Below are positions 25,081-34,030 of a stretch of 64,000 bases of DNA, in pieces; position 1 is the first letter of the stretch; each line of letters opens with the position of its first letter. The stretch covers positions 62,001-126,000 of the forward strand of contig CAVRIA010000012.1 of NCBI GenBank assembly GCA_963721115.1, given 5' to 3'. Made by a program: the position numbers and the translations under genes. Under the pieces are notes generated by a model. It saw only the letters and a list, made by a program, of their open reading frames with translations. It had not been told where the DNA came from and searched no databases. Origin of the DNA: CAVRIA01 sp963721115. GTDB taxonomy: Bacteria; Desulfobacterota; Binatia; HRBIN30; CADEER01.

Positions 25081-25851
25081 TCAGGCACCCGACGTGACCC
25101 GGCGGGTGGCGCAGGTGACGGCGTGGTAGGGGTGCTTCAGGTAGTCGGTCCAGTAGGCGTCACCCATCTCGGCCACGCCTTCGGGGCCGATCTCAGCCCC
25201 CGGCCACTGTATGTCGGCGAAACCCGCCGCTTCGAGCTCGGCGGTGATCGTCGCCGGTGTCCACATCGTGTTCTCCGCACTGACGGATTGCCCGCCGCCG
25301 CGCACCGTCCAGCGGCAGCGCGATCCATCGCCGTGCGATTCGAGCACCTCCAGCTCTATTCCGTACTGTGCAAAAGTTTCGGGGTGATTGAAGATCGAAT
25401 CGAAGCAACCGCCGAGATGTACGAACCGCCCGGACGGACGGACGACGCATGCGAGCGAGCGGCACATGGCGCGCAACATGTCGAGCGTGTCGGCGTAGTC
25501 GAGGAGCCACTGCGCGACGGCGATGTCGAAGCCGTGCAAGCCGGTGCGCTCGACGAAGTGTTCCAGGTCGGTCGCGTCGGCGACCTCGTAGCGGATGGCG
25601 CCCAGCTCGCGCGCTTCCCGCTCGTTGGCCAAGCGAATCATCTCCTTCGATACGTCGACGCCGACGACCTCCGCCCCGGCGGCGCGAAACTGGCGGCTGT
25701 AGAAGCCATCGCCGCAGGCGACGTCGATCATCCTCAACCCGTGCACCGGCCCGACCGCCCTGAAGAACGTATGGCGCTCGGTGAAGCGTTTCCACGGCAG
25801 CGCCTTGGTCAGCAAATAGTGTGAGCCGAGCTCATCGTAGTCGGTGGCCAT
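25081..25851 (-). CDS. Class I SAM-dependent methyltransferase
   Basis: 256 residues from ATG 25851 (MATDYDELGSHYLL); an in-frame ATG at 25884 is less likely. SAM-binding motif I reads MIDVACGDGFYSRQF, followed by EVVGVDVSKEMIRLA (acidic ribose contact), VADATDLEHF (motif III-like) and DIAVAQWLLDYA (motif IV). The C-terminal half is helical and acceptor-specific. The type resembles small-molecule methyltransferases. A 43-base piece of the gene is copied at 22099-22141. No operon partner indicates a substrate. Confidence 0.87.
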   Translation of the reverse strand: MATDYDELGSHYLLTKALPWKRFTERHTFFRAVGPVHGLRMIDVACGDGFYSRQFRAAGAEVVGVDVSKEMIRLANEREARELGAIRYEVADATDLEHFVERTGLHGFDIAVAQWLLDYADTLDMLRAMCRSLACVVRPSGRFVHLGGCFDSIFNHPETFAQYGIELEVLESHGDGSRCRWTVRGGGQSVSAENTMWTPATITAELEAAGFADIQWPGAEIGPEGVAEMGDAYWTDYLKHPYHAVTCATRRVTSGA

Positions 25852-26189
25852 TGTGCTCTCCGCATTGTCGTTTCTCACGAGCATGGCCCACCCCGATTCT
25901 CACGGGATGACCCAGGATCCGAGGCGGTGTCGGCTATAGCATGAGACGAGTGATCGGAGTCAATTGAGTACCCCTCGGCGACGGCGCGGCTTGCGAGGTG
26001 GGGCGGGAACACACTGGTTCTGGCCCGGGCGCTGTCGCTTCAGCGAATCTCCGGACACATCCCGGCTACGCACCAGCGCTGGCGTTGCCGAGTTGCGCCC
26101 GGACACCCCCCTCTTTCGGCGGTGCACTGCCTGGATTGACTCTTCGACTCGTCGATCGCGAGCCGCACGGACCGAAGCAAGAGGACCTA

Positions 26190-26468
26190 TCAGGCGCGGC
26201 GTGCTTTTCGCGGTCGCTTGATACGGCCGGTCCGAGATCCCGTTTGGTATTCGGCATAGGCGTCGAGCAGCCGCCGAATCATTCTCTGGTACTGGGTGCC
26301 ATGTTTCCGGGCTTCGGACTTGAAGAAATCGACGCTTCGCTTGCTCAAGGCAATGGTCACTTTGACGCCTTCGTCGCGCAGGACGAGGTCTTCGCGCGGA
26401 GGCAGGAAGTCGGCAACGATTTCCAGCTTTCCCAGAGGCTCATCCGCGTAAGTTGTTTTCTCTGTCAT
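26190..26468 (-). CDS. brnA: BrnA-like antitoxin, copy 2, full length
   Basis: 92 residues, with the same RHH core as copy 1 but a short basic end (RPRKARRA) and a stop at 26190, close to the usual BrnA length. It is the better reference for this family here. Because its toxin partner is truncated, it may survive as an orphan antitoxin able to neutralise the toxin of copy 1. Confidence 0.78.
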   Translation of the reverse strand: MTEKTTYADEPLGKLEIVADFLPPREDLVLRDEGVKVTIALSKRSVDFFKSEARKHGTQYQRMIRRLLDAYAEYQTGSRTGRIKRPRKARRA

Positions 26469-26676
26469 ACACTCGCTTCCCTCTTCGCCAGTAACCCGCG
26501 CCGTAAATTCGGATCACGTCGTCGCGGTACGTGAACCGGACCGTGAGAACTCCACCTTCGACTTGGCCAAAGCAGTAGTATCGCTCCTGCTTCGAGCTGT
26601 GGGACAAATCCCTTGCAATCACACGGTTCGGATCGACGAACGCGTGCTGCGCCTTTACGAACGAAACACCGTGTTT
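26440..26676 (-). pseudogene. brnT: BrnT-like toxin, copy 2, 5'-truncated
   Basis: Residues matching the end of copy 1 are present from HGVSFVKAQHAF to the C-terminus, but the first ~20 codons (FEWDAAKDRENQKK region, needed for the fold) are replaced by an unrelated GTTGTTGG repeat. The first in-frame ATG gives only 60 residues. The toxin is therefore most likely inactive. Confidence 0.8.
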
Positions 26677-27652
26677 ATTGTTGGTTGTTGGGTTCGGAAG
26701 GAATCAAACCCCGGGGCCTCGACCTTTCGAAGAGGCGGGAGAGAGAGATCGGCAGAGAGTGGCGCGATGGTGAAGCCGTGTACGAGGCGGAGGGAGTCGA
26801 TTCCCGTCAGCGGCGCGTAGATTCAGGTAGTGGATGGATCCCGTTACGCGCGCCGACCGCGATGTCCGGTGCTGAACGGGGAAGGGGATTCGCCTCGGAG
26901 CGAAGCCACCGGAGAGAGGGGTGCGGGGAGAGAATCTCCCTTGTGGTGTAGGCCTCCGGCCTGCATAGCGGTCCATCGGACCGCTCTTCCCCCTCCAACC
27001 CAGCCCCGTGCAGGCGGGACGCCCGCACCACAATCAGCTGCCGATGCGGCCGCGGGGACCGCGGGCGGACTTCGAAGAGACCCAGCAGAGAAGGCGCCGC
27101 CGAGTGGCGCGCTGGTGAATCCGGTTTGAACAGCCCAACAACCCTGGACTCCCGCGGAAGGACCCCGCCGCCCCTCGGGTGGCCCCCCATTGTCGGTGCG
27201 GGGCTGTGCCCTGGGCTGTGCCCCCGCGCCTTCGAGGGCTAAACCTACGGTTGTCGCCCTCGAGCTCCCACTCCCTTGAACGCTGCGCGGGCAAATAGAG
27301 TGTAGTGATCGCCCCGCGACCAGGTAGCCGAGTCCGACTGAGCCACCCGATCGAGCACCACCATTCTTGCGCGGCTGGCTCGAACCGCGTCCACGGGCGC
27401 GTTCGAAGAGAGCGGTGTGCTGGGAACGAGACGAGCGGTCGAAATACCTCGATCGCGCCCACCCGGCAATCGAGCGATTCGTTTTCTCGCGAAGCGAAAG
27501 AAGAAGGCGGTTCACGCAAAGACTTCGGCCCCCCGTTCCGGGTTGGGAGAGGGGATCGGAGCCCCCCCTGCACCGACACCACCAAATCACCCACACGATT
27601 TCTCGAAGAGCGCAATCCGAATTGCCGGGCAAAGCCCGTTCGCCGCTTTGAG
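26677..27652. other. Gene-free stretch with hairpin repeats
   Basis: No gene is supported. Near the left end is a GTTGTTGGTTGTTGGG repeat. A cluster of small hairpins lies at 26950-27028. The rest is repetitive GC-rich sequence whose long open frames are shadows. The right part (27245-27450) has protein-like bits on the minus strand but no recognisable domain. Confidence 0.5.
26950..27028. repeat. Cluster of three small hairpins
   Basis: AGGCC-TCC-GGCCT (26950-26962), GCGGTCC-ATC-GGACCGC (26968-26984) and GTGCAGGCG-GGA-CGCCCGCAC (27008-27028, one mismatch) follow one another. This is the style of dispersed palindromic repeats seen in intergenic DNA. Confidence 0.65.
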
Positions 27653-29654
27653 CTACCGCGTCCGCTTCCGTCGCAGGCTGTATCCACCGAGGGCAGCAAG
27701 CAAGAACAGGCTCGCGAGCAATGCCGGCCCCGACAGCGCCGGGGCGGCGGCGGGCCCCGCCGAGCCCGAGCCGACGCATTGGTTCACGCAGCTTCCGTTG
27801 GCCTGGTTCTCCAACCCACAGCCGCGGCAGCGCTGCACGGCAACGCAGGAGAGAGGACCGCCGAAGGAGTCGAGCTGGAACGCCTGGCCGCAGCTCGTCG
27901 GGTCGCCGTCGAACTGCTGGCAGGTGCCGAAGGAGGTGCGCGCCGGATCGGTCGTGCAGAAGGGCGGCGGCTGGCACGTGTTCGTGCAGAGGCCGTCGTT
28001 CGCGTTGGAGGGCCCGCAGCCGAGGCAGTTCCCGCTGCTCGCGTCGAACCAGCACGATGCGACTCCGCCGTCGCCTTCATGGTACGCCTTCTCGCACGAG
28101 GTCTGGTCGCCGTTGAACTTCTGGCAGGCGTGGCTTCCGAAGCGTCCCGCGAACAGCGTCCGCGACGAATCCATGTCGCAGGTCGGGATCGGGGTGCAGT
28201 CGTTCGTGCAATTCCCGTTCGTCTCGTTGTTCGGGCCGCAGCCGCGGCAGCTGCCGTTGTCGTAGTAACAGGACGAGATCAGGAACGACCCGTCCGGGAG
28301 CAGCAGGGAGCGGTGGAAGGCCTTCTCGCAGTCGGTCTGGTTGCCGTCGAACTGGCCGCAGGCTTCGGTGTCGGGCCCGCCGGCGAAGATCGTGCGCGAC
28401 GGATTGGCGTCGCAGCTCGGGGGCGGGGCGCAGGTATTCGTGCAGTCGAGCTCGCCCTCGCGGCGGGGCCCGCAGCCGAAACAGCGGTCGTTGCCCGCGT
28501 CGTAGAAGCAGCTCGCGATGTATCCGGCACCGGTGCGGTGAAAGGCCTTCTCGCAGTCGGTCTGGTTGCCGTCGAACTGCCGGCAGGCTTCGGTGTCGGG
28601 CCCGCCGGCGAAGATCGTCCGGTTCAAATCGAGCGAGCAGCTCGGCGGCGGAACGCACGTGTTCGTGCAGCTGCCTTCACTTTCGTTGGACGGGCCGCAG
28701 CCGCGGCACAGATCGGAGCTGCCATCGTACCAGCAGCTCGCGACGCCGGCATTGCCGAGGTGGTAGGACATCTCGCACGCCGTCTGGTTGCCGTTGAAGC
28801 GCCCGCAGGCCTCGGTCTCGGGGCCGCCGACGAACATCGTCCGCGTGCCGTCCAGGCAGGGCGGCGGCGGGACGCACTCGTTGACGCACTCGATCGGCTG
28901 GGTCGGCCCGCTGATTCCGGCGCCGGCTCCCGTGGCATTCGCCGCGCCGACGCCGCACGGTTGGCAGTCGAAGGCGACGAAGCACGAAGCGTCGATGTCG
29001 AACTGGCTGCGGTGGAACGCGCTCCCGCAGGATACCGCGTCGTCGTCGAACTGGCGGCAGGCCGCGGTGCCTGGCCCGCCGGCGAAGATCGTGCGCGACG
29101 GAGCGCCGCTGCAGCTCGGCGGCGGGGCGCAGGTGTTGGTGCACAAGTCGCCCACATTTTCCGGCCCGCAGCCGCGGCAGCTCGACGAGCCACCGTCGGC
29201 GGGCGTGAAGAAGCAGGACGTGACGCCGCTCTCACCGCGGTGGAACGCCCGCTCGCACGATTGCTGGTCGTCGTCGAACTGGTGGCAGCCCTCGTTATCG
29301 GCCGGCCCGCCGGTGAAGATCGTCCGGCTCGGATCGCCCGCGCACACGTTGACCGCACAGGTGTTCGTGCAGTCGCCGCTCGACTCGTTGTCGGGGCCGC
29401 AGCCCTGGCACTCGTCGCTCGATTCGTCGTAGTAGCAGGACGTCAGACCGGTGCCCCCGAGGTTGAAGGTCGCACTGACTCTGGGAGCCGTCGAACTGGT
29501 GGCAGCCGCTGTTGTCGGCCGGCCCGCCCGTGAAGACCGTCCGGCTCGGATCGCCCGCACAGATCAATTGCGCGTTCGCGGGCGATGCACCTGCAACAGC
29601 CGCGGCGACGAACGAGATGAGCACGGCGAGTATGCAACGTCTCGACCCTGCCAT
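27653..29654 (-). CDS. Cys-rich eight-repeat surface protein with C-terminal membrane/sorting tail, one frameshift
   Basis: The true start is ATG 29654, which encodes a signal peptide (ILAVLISFVAAAVAGASPANA). The first repeat is broken near base 29475 by a frame change (length 3n+1); the rest continues to 27653. The mature protein is about eight units of ~70-75 residues with the pattern SRTIFAGGPDTEACRQFDG, SC.YD, C.GCGP.NE and CTNTC, each with about eight Cys that could form disulfides. The tail GPALLASLFLLAALGGYSLRRKRTR is a hydrophobic helix followed by a basic end, like CTERM-type sorting signals. It is probably a surface-anchored extracellular protein; I do not recognise the repeat family. 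Confidence 0.75.
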
Positions 29655-29822
29655 TCTTCTCTCCTTTCAGAGCCCCATCCTCTGGTCTCAAACTCTGGGA
29701 CTTTCGTCAAGTCAAAAAGGGCGCCTACGAGCCCTGAGCAGCCTCCTGGCCGCCGGCCGTGCATTGTTGCCCCGCTCGAGTTGAGAAGAGGTGGTGGATT
29801 CGGGCATTCTGGTGTCCTTTCG

Positions 29823-31529
29823 ATGACTCGGGTGTGCTCCACGGTCCGGATCGGTCTCGCGCTATCCGCTCTCCTCGCGCTCGCCTCTTGCTCCGACGAC
29901 GACGGGAAACGGCCGCCGACGCCTGCGCCCGCCACCGCCACGAGTGTCTCGACGGCGACCAAACAGCCTTCGATGACACCGACTCGCACGCCGGCGTCGA
30001 CTGCGACGGGAACATCGACCCCGACACGAACCTCGAGCCCGACGGCGACCCCCACCGAAACGCAACAGAGCCCGCAGGCCGCCTGTGACACCCTGCAGGG
30101 GCGATCGATCGGTGGCGCGGAGATCCGTTCCGCGATCCTCGTCGCCGACGCGAGCGGCTATCCCGAGCACTGCAAGGTGCTGGGCACGATCCCTCCTCAG
30201 CTCAACTTCGAGGTCCGCCTGCCGACGAGCTGGAGCGGGAGGGCGCTCTTCATCGGCGGGGGCGGCCTGGACGGCATCATTTTTCCGCCCGAGGCGCTGA
30301 TGTTCAATCCGAGCATCGCCGCGGACGGCTACGTGACCATCGCGACGGACGCGGGTCATCAGGGTAGTCCGCTCGACGGAGCCTGGGCTCTCGGCGATCC
30401 TCTCGCCGTCGAGAACTTCGCCTACCTCTCGACCCACACCGTCCTCGCAGCGGCCCGGGCGATCATCGAAGAGCGCTACCGCGTGGCGCCGCGGCGCACC
30501 TACTTCTTCGGCAACTCCACCGGTGGGCGCGAGGGTCTCATCGCGGCGCAGCGCTGGCCCGAGGATTTCGACGGGATCGTCGCCCTCGAGCCGGCCTACG
30601 ACATGACGGCGTTGGTGTTGGGCGGTAATCGCGTCGCGCAGCATGTGTTCGGCACCGCCGGCGGGAACCTGTCGGCCGGCCAGCTGCGCACTCTCGGGCG
30701 GGCGGTTCTCGACGCCTGCGACGAACTCGATGGGATCCGCGACGGCATCATCAGCTACCTGGCGGCCTGCCGCTTCGATCCCGCCGTGCTGCGCTGCAAC
30801 GGAGCGGAGAGCGACGACTGCCTCACCGACGAGCAGATCGCGACGGTGAACACGGTGCACTCCGATCTCGAGCTGGACTTCGCGCTCGCCAACGACGTGC
30901 GCTCCTACCCGCGCTGGCCTCTTGGCAACGAGGACGGCGCGGGAAGCTGGCCCTCGTGGATCACGGGCTCGGGCGATCCGTCTTCGTCCCTTGGCTTCGT
31001 GCTGTCGGATCAGACGCTGCGCTTCCTCGTCGCCCAGGATGCGCAGCTCGACACTCTTCGCTTCTCTCCCTCGTCCTACGCGGACGAGCTGTTCGCCCTG
31101 TCTTCCCTCCTCGACGCCAGCGATCCGGACCTCACGGCGTTCGCGGTTCGCGGCGGCAAGCTCATCCTCTGGCACGGCTGGAGCGACTACGCGATCAGCG
31201 CCTACAGCACCATCCGCTATTTCGAGCGCGTCGTGAGCACGCTCGGCGGCCGCGCTGCGGTGGATGAGTTTCTGCGTTTCTACACCTCACCCGGTGTCGA
31301 CCATCTGGCCGGCGGCCCGGGAGCGGCAACCACCGATTTCCTCGCCGCCCTGGTGACCTGGGTGGAAGAAGGAATTCCCCCCGGTGATCTCGTCTCCCGC
31401 AAGCTCGATCCGCAAACGGCGGAGCCGATCCTGGCGCGGCCTCTATGCCGTTACCCGACCTACCCGCGTTACGAAGGAAAAGGAGATCCCGCCGCGGCGT
31501 CGAGCTTTCGTTGCGCGGCTCCGGACTGA
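29823..31529 (+). CDS. Tannase/feruloyl esterase-family lipoprotein
   Basis: ATG 29823 gives 568 residues with a lipobox LALASC (Cys23), then a ~50-residue Thr/Pro linker (TPTRTPASTATGT). The tannase-family esterase domain shows the nucleophile elbow FFGNSTGGREG and the C-terminal DHLAGG with the catalytic His; the Asp is expected in the LILWHGWSDYAIS segment. In typical members the elbow is GCSxGG and a Cys follows the His, the pair forming a disulfide. Both Cys are missing here (GNS, HL). The substrate is probably an aromatic or plant ester, but that is only a family guess. Confidence 0.83.
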   Translation: MTRVCSTVRIGLALSALLALASCSDDDGKRPPTPAPATATSVSTATKQPSMTPTRTPASTATGTSTPTRTSSPTATPTETQQSPQAACDTLQGRSIGGAEIRSAILVADASGYPEHCKVLGTIPPQLNFEVRLPTSWSGRALFIGGGGLDGIIFPPEALMFNPSIAADGYVTIATDAGHQGSPLDGAWALGDPLAVENFAYLSTHTVLAAARAIIEERYRVAPRRTYFFGNSTGGREGLIAAQRWPEDFDGIVALEPAYDMTALVLGGNRVAQHVFGTAGGNLSAGQLRTLGRAVLDACDELDGIRDGIISYLAACRFDPAVLRCNGAESDDCLTDEQIATVNTVHSDLELDFALANDVRSYPRWPLGNEDGAGSWPSWITGSGDPSSSLGFVLSDQTLRFLVAQDAQLDTLRFSPSSYADELFALSSLLDASDPDLTAFAVRGGKLILWHGWSDYAISAYSTIRYFERVVSTLGGRAAVDEFLRFYTSPGVDHLAGGPGAATTDFLAALVTWVEEGIPPGDLVSRKLDPQTAEPILARPLCRYPTYPRYEGKGDPAAASSFRCAAPD

Positions 31530-31920
31530 GCGCGAGCGGTGGGCATTCACGGGGCCGCGGCAACAAGTGCGGCTTCACAGAGGGGTGGCACCTTCGCAAG
31601 CCCCCAAGAACACAGGAAAACAGACGTCAGAGTGGGGTAGATTCCCGCGCAACGCCGTCTCGATCCAGTCTCGGTGTACAGGGCAAGGGCAGGGGCAAGG
31701 GTTTTGAGGCAAGCCGGCCAGGGCTCAGGCTCGGCGTCGGAACCCCCGGCCTCGGCCTTCCGCCGCAGCCCGAGCCGCTTCGCTGCCCGCTCATCTCATC
31801 GGAAAGCGCAGAAGAAAATTGACTTTTTGCTCCCCGCTGGGCTACGCGTCTTGTGGGGTGGGCATCTCCCAGTTCAAGCACGAGCAGTAGAAACGCAATT
31901 ACAACCAAGGAGGGGGGCTT
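31530..31920. other. Intergenic stretch with transposase scrap
   Basis: No gene. Bases 31647-31679 are identical to 35457-35489. On the minus strand that piece encodes HRDWIETALR, the C-terminal region of a Y1-type transposase. The end carries the strong ribosome site AAGGAGGGGG for the gene at 31921. Confidence 0.6.
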
Positions 31921-33264
31921 ATGAGAAACTCGCTTCGCGCCGCGATGTCCTTCGCGGCCGTCGGGCTTCTGATCGCTGCCGGCGGGGATCCCGCGCAGGG
32001 ATCGCTCGACAAGTGCCAGAAGGCGATCTCGAAGGAGGCCGGCAAGCTCGAGGCCAAGATGGTCAAGACGCTGGACAAATGCGGCGATCTCTACCAGAAG
32101 GCGCAGGCCAAAGGTGATCCGCTCAGCAGTGTCACCGGTAAGTGCAACGACGCGCTCGGCAAGGTTTTCGACATCGGCAACTCTTCGTCGGCCATTTCCA
32201 AGTCCAAGGCGAAGCTGAACGACCTCGAGGGCAAGGGAAAGTGTGACGACAGCGATCTTTCCAACCTCGGCCACCTGCCCGAAGGCGTTTTCGGCGACAA
32301 GTGGCAGCGCCTGGTCCTGATCTCTTCCTGGCGCACCGCCTACGAGAACGCGCTCGGCGCGAACGCGAACCTGGTCAACATCTTCCAGGAGATGGTGGAG
32401 GCGGGAGGCTGCCCGCTCTGTGCGCTGGTGAACAATACTCCCTGCCACAACCACAACTGCATTCTCGACACCGGCTCCGGCGGACCGGTGAACACCCGCA
32501 CGTCGACCCCGCTCGCGACCGTGAACCTGAGCGGCGCGGTGCCGATCAGCAGCTGCAACGTGCCGAGCGTCTTCCCGGCCGGGGAGTTCGCCGTCGTTGC
32601 CGGTCCGAGCAAGGGCATCCTGCCGGTCTCGGTGATCAGCGGCGTGGCATGGGCGTGCATCACCGCGTTTCGCACCGAAGGATACGTGAACTGCGTCGGC
32701 GCGGCGGGCAACCCGCGCATCGACACGGACATCTGCGTCGACCACATCGTCGACGATCTCGGCGGCGGTCTGTTCGCCGACGAATGCTCGACCGGAGCGC
32801 CGACCGAGGTCTGCCAGCCGCGCTCGCCCGACGCCGAGCACTCCCTGCCCGCCGGTTCGATCAACGGCGGCAGCTGCCTCAACATCACCCAGAACACCGC
32901 GACCGCAGGCGACGCCTTCTTCCTCGCCACGACGCGGATCCAGGTCGTCCTGGCCACCGAGCTCGGCCCCGACGGCCAGCCCTGCACCTACGACGACGCC
33001 CCGGCGAGCATCCAGGCTACGGCGACGATTCCGCAGACGACGGGCTCGGCCAGCGCCAGAGTCGTCGATCCCGACGCGATGGACGCCTCGCCCGACATCA
33101 CGGTGGCTACGATCACCGGTGTCCCCGCCCCCGACTGCTCGGTGCTCGAGAGCAGCAACACCAGCGGGCTGCAGACGGTCAGCGCTGCCGCGGCCCTGCA
33201 CGGGCTGGACGTCGGCGGCACCAAGTTCGACACGGCCTTCAGCACCAGGCTGAACTGCCAGTAG
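31921..33264 (+). CDS. Exported Lys/Cys-helix protein
   Basis: 447 residues with a signal peptide (SFAAVGLLIAAGGDPAQG). Residues ~28-110 form Lys/Cys helices (LDKCQKAISKEAGKLEAKMVKTLDKC) like those at the N-terminus of the gene at 1. The remainder is beta-rich with Cys pairs (CPLC, CHNHNC) and a long Ser/Thr/Ala-rich C-terminal region. A very strong Shine-Dalgarno (AAGGAGGGGG) precedes the start, suggesting high expression. It is most likely an abundant secreted protein. No catalytic motif is seen, so it is not assigned a function. Confidence 0.72.
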   Translation: MRNSLRAAMSFAAVGLLIAAGGDPAQGSLDKCQKAISKEAGKLEAKMVKTLDKCGDLYQKAQAKGDPLSSVTGKCNDALGKVFDIGNSSSAISKSKAKLNDLEGKGKCDDSDLSNLGHLPEGVFGDKWQRLVLISSWRTAYENALGANANLVNIFQEMVEAGGCPLCALVNNTPCHNHNCILDTGSGGPVNTRTSTPLATVNLSGAVPISSCNVPSVFPAGEFAVVAGPSKGILPVSVISGVAWACITAFRTEGYVNCVGAAGNPRIDTDICVDHIVDDLGGGLFADECSTGAPTEVCQPRSPDAEHSLPAGSINGGSCLNITQNTATAGDAFFLATTRIQVVLATELGPDGQPCTYDDAPASIQATATIPQTTGSASARVVDPDAMDASPDITVATITGVPAPDCSVLESSNTSGLQTVSAAAALHGLDVGGTKFDTAFSTRLNCQ

Positions 33265-33295
33265 GAAGCGCATAGAGAAAACGCGCCTCGAACGC

Positions 33296-33334
33296 GACGG
33301 CCCCGGCTCCCCGACGGAGGGTGCCGGGGCCGTC
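33296..33334. terminator. GC-rich stem-loop downstream of exported protein
   Basis: A perfect 12-bp stem (GACGGCCCCGGC / GCCGGGGCCGTC) with a 15-base loop, 31 bases after the stop at 33264. Only a weak T-poor tail follows. It is a likely terminator. Confidence 0.6.
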
Positions 33335-33391
33335 CCACCCCAAAGCGTTCTTGGCCTTCGCGCGGCGGTGTGACATTGTTCCCGCCGCACC

Positions 33392-34030
33392 GTGAATCCT
33401 TTGCGACTCTTTCCGGAAACCCAATCCGAAGACGAAACGCCGCGCAGGACACCGCGCCGGCGCGCGGGCCGTGCTCGAATCCTCGCCGCGACCCTCGCCC
33501 TCGTGCTCCCGTCCGCTGTCCTGGCCCTGCAGAACGAGCCGAAAGGCTTCGGCAAGGCCGAGTTCGGCATGTCGGTGAAGGCCGTGCGCGGCGTGTTCCC
33601 TTCGATCCGCGAGCTCGGCAAGGCGGCGGGATCGCCGCTGCAGATCTATTCGGTGGACAATCAGTCCTACGAAGGACTCGGCCCGTGCGTGGTCACGCTG
33701 AGCTTTCTGGCCGACAAGCTGTACGAAACCAGGTTCGACTGCGGTCGCAGCGAGAAGGTGAAGGATGTCCTCTACGAGCGCTTCGGCCCGCCGGAGACGG
33801 AGGATGAGAAGATGGCCATCTGGCGCGGCGATGAGACCGACGTGTCGATGAACCGCCAGGTCAAGACGTTCGCATTCGCCAACCGAGGCCTGCGCGCCAT
33901 GCTCAGCCAGTACCTCGCCTACAAGGCGCTGAGCGCCAACATCGTCGATTCCGCGCCGACGACCCCGCCGGCGAAGTCGGCGGGGTCGGGAACGGCAAAG
34001 CCGGACGCCGCAGCGGGGTCGAGGCCTTGA
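33392..34030 (+). CDS. Small exported protein of unknown function
   Basis: 212 residues from GTG 33392. A Sec-type signal (ILAATLALVLPSAVLA) lies around residues 29-44, after a long basic N-region. The mature part contains two short blocks, FGKAEFGMSVKAVRGVFPS and YERFGPPETEDEKMAIWRGDE, of the kind found in periplasmic proteins that bind small ligands, but no family is certain. The end overlaps the next gene's TTG start by 4 bases. Confidence 0.62.
   Translation: MNPLRLFPETQSEDETPRRTPRRRAGRARILAATLALVLPSAVLALQNEPKGFGKAEFGMSVKAVRGVFPSIRELGKAAGSPLQIYSVDNQSYEGLGPCVVTLSFLADKLYETRFDCGRSEKVKDVLYERFGPPETEDEKMAIWRGDETDVSMNRQVKTFAFANRGLRAMLSQYLAYKALSANIVDSAPTTPPAKSAGSGTAKPDAAAGSRP

Larger units (their letters stand above)
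26119..26676. repeat. 558-bp direct repeat, copy 2
   Basis: Second copy of the brnTA-bearing repeat at 22299-22855. It ends exactly where the brnT 5' part is replaced by the GTTGTTGG repeat at 26677. Confidence 0.9.

Noticed and set aside
26690..26770. tRNA-like 3' end (AAGGAATCAAACCCC)
   Set aside because: No Cys56-type T-loop (GTTCRA) on either strand and no paired arms.
27305..29533. 742-residue plus-strand open frame
   Set aside because: It lies antisense to the Cys-repeat gene; its Val/Ala/Arg composition mirrors the repeats, and it has no domain.
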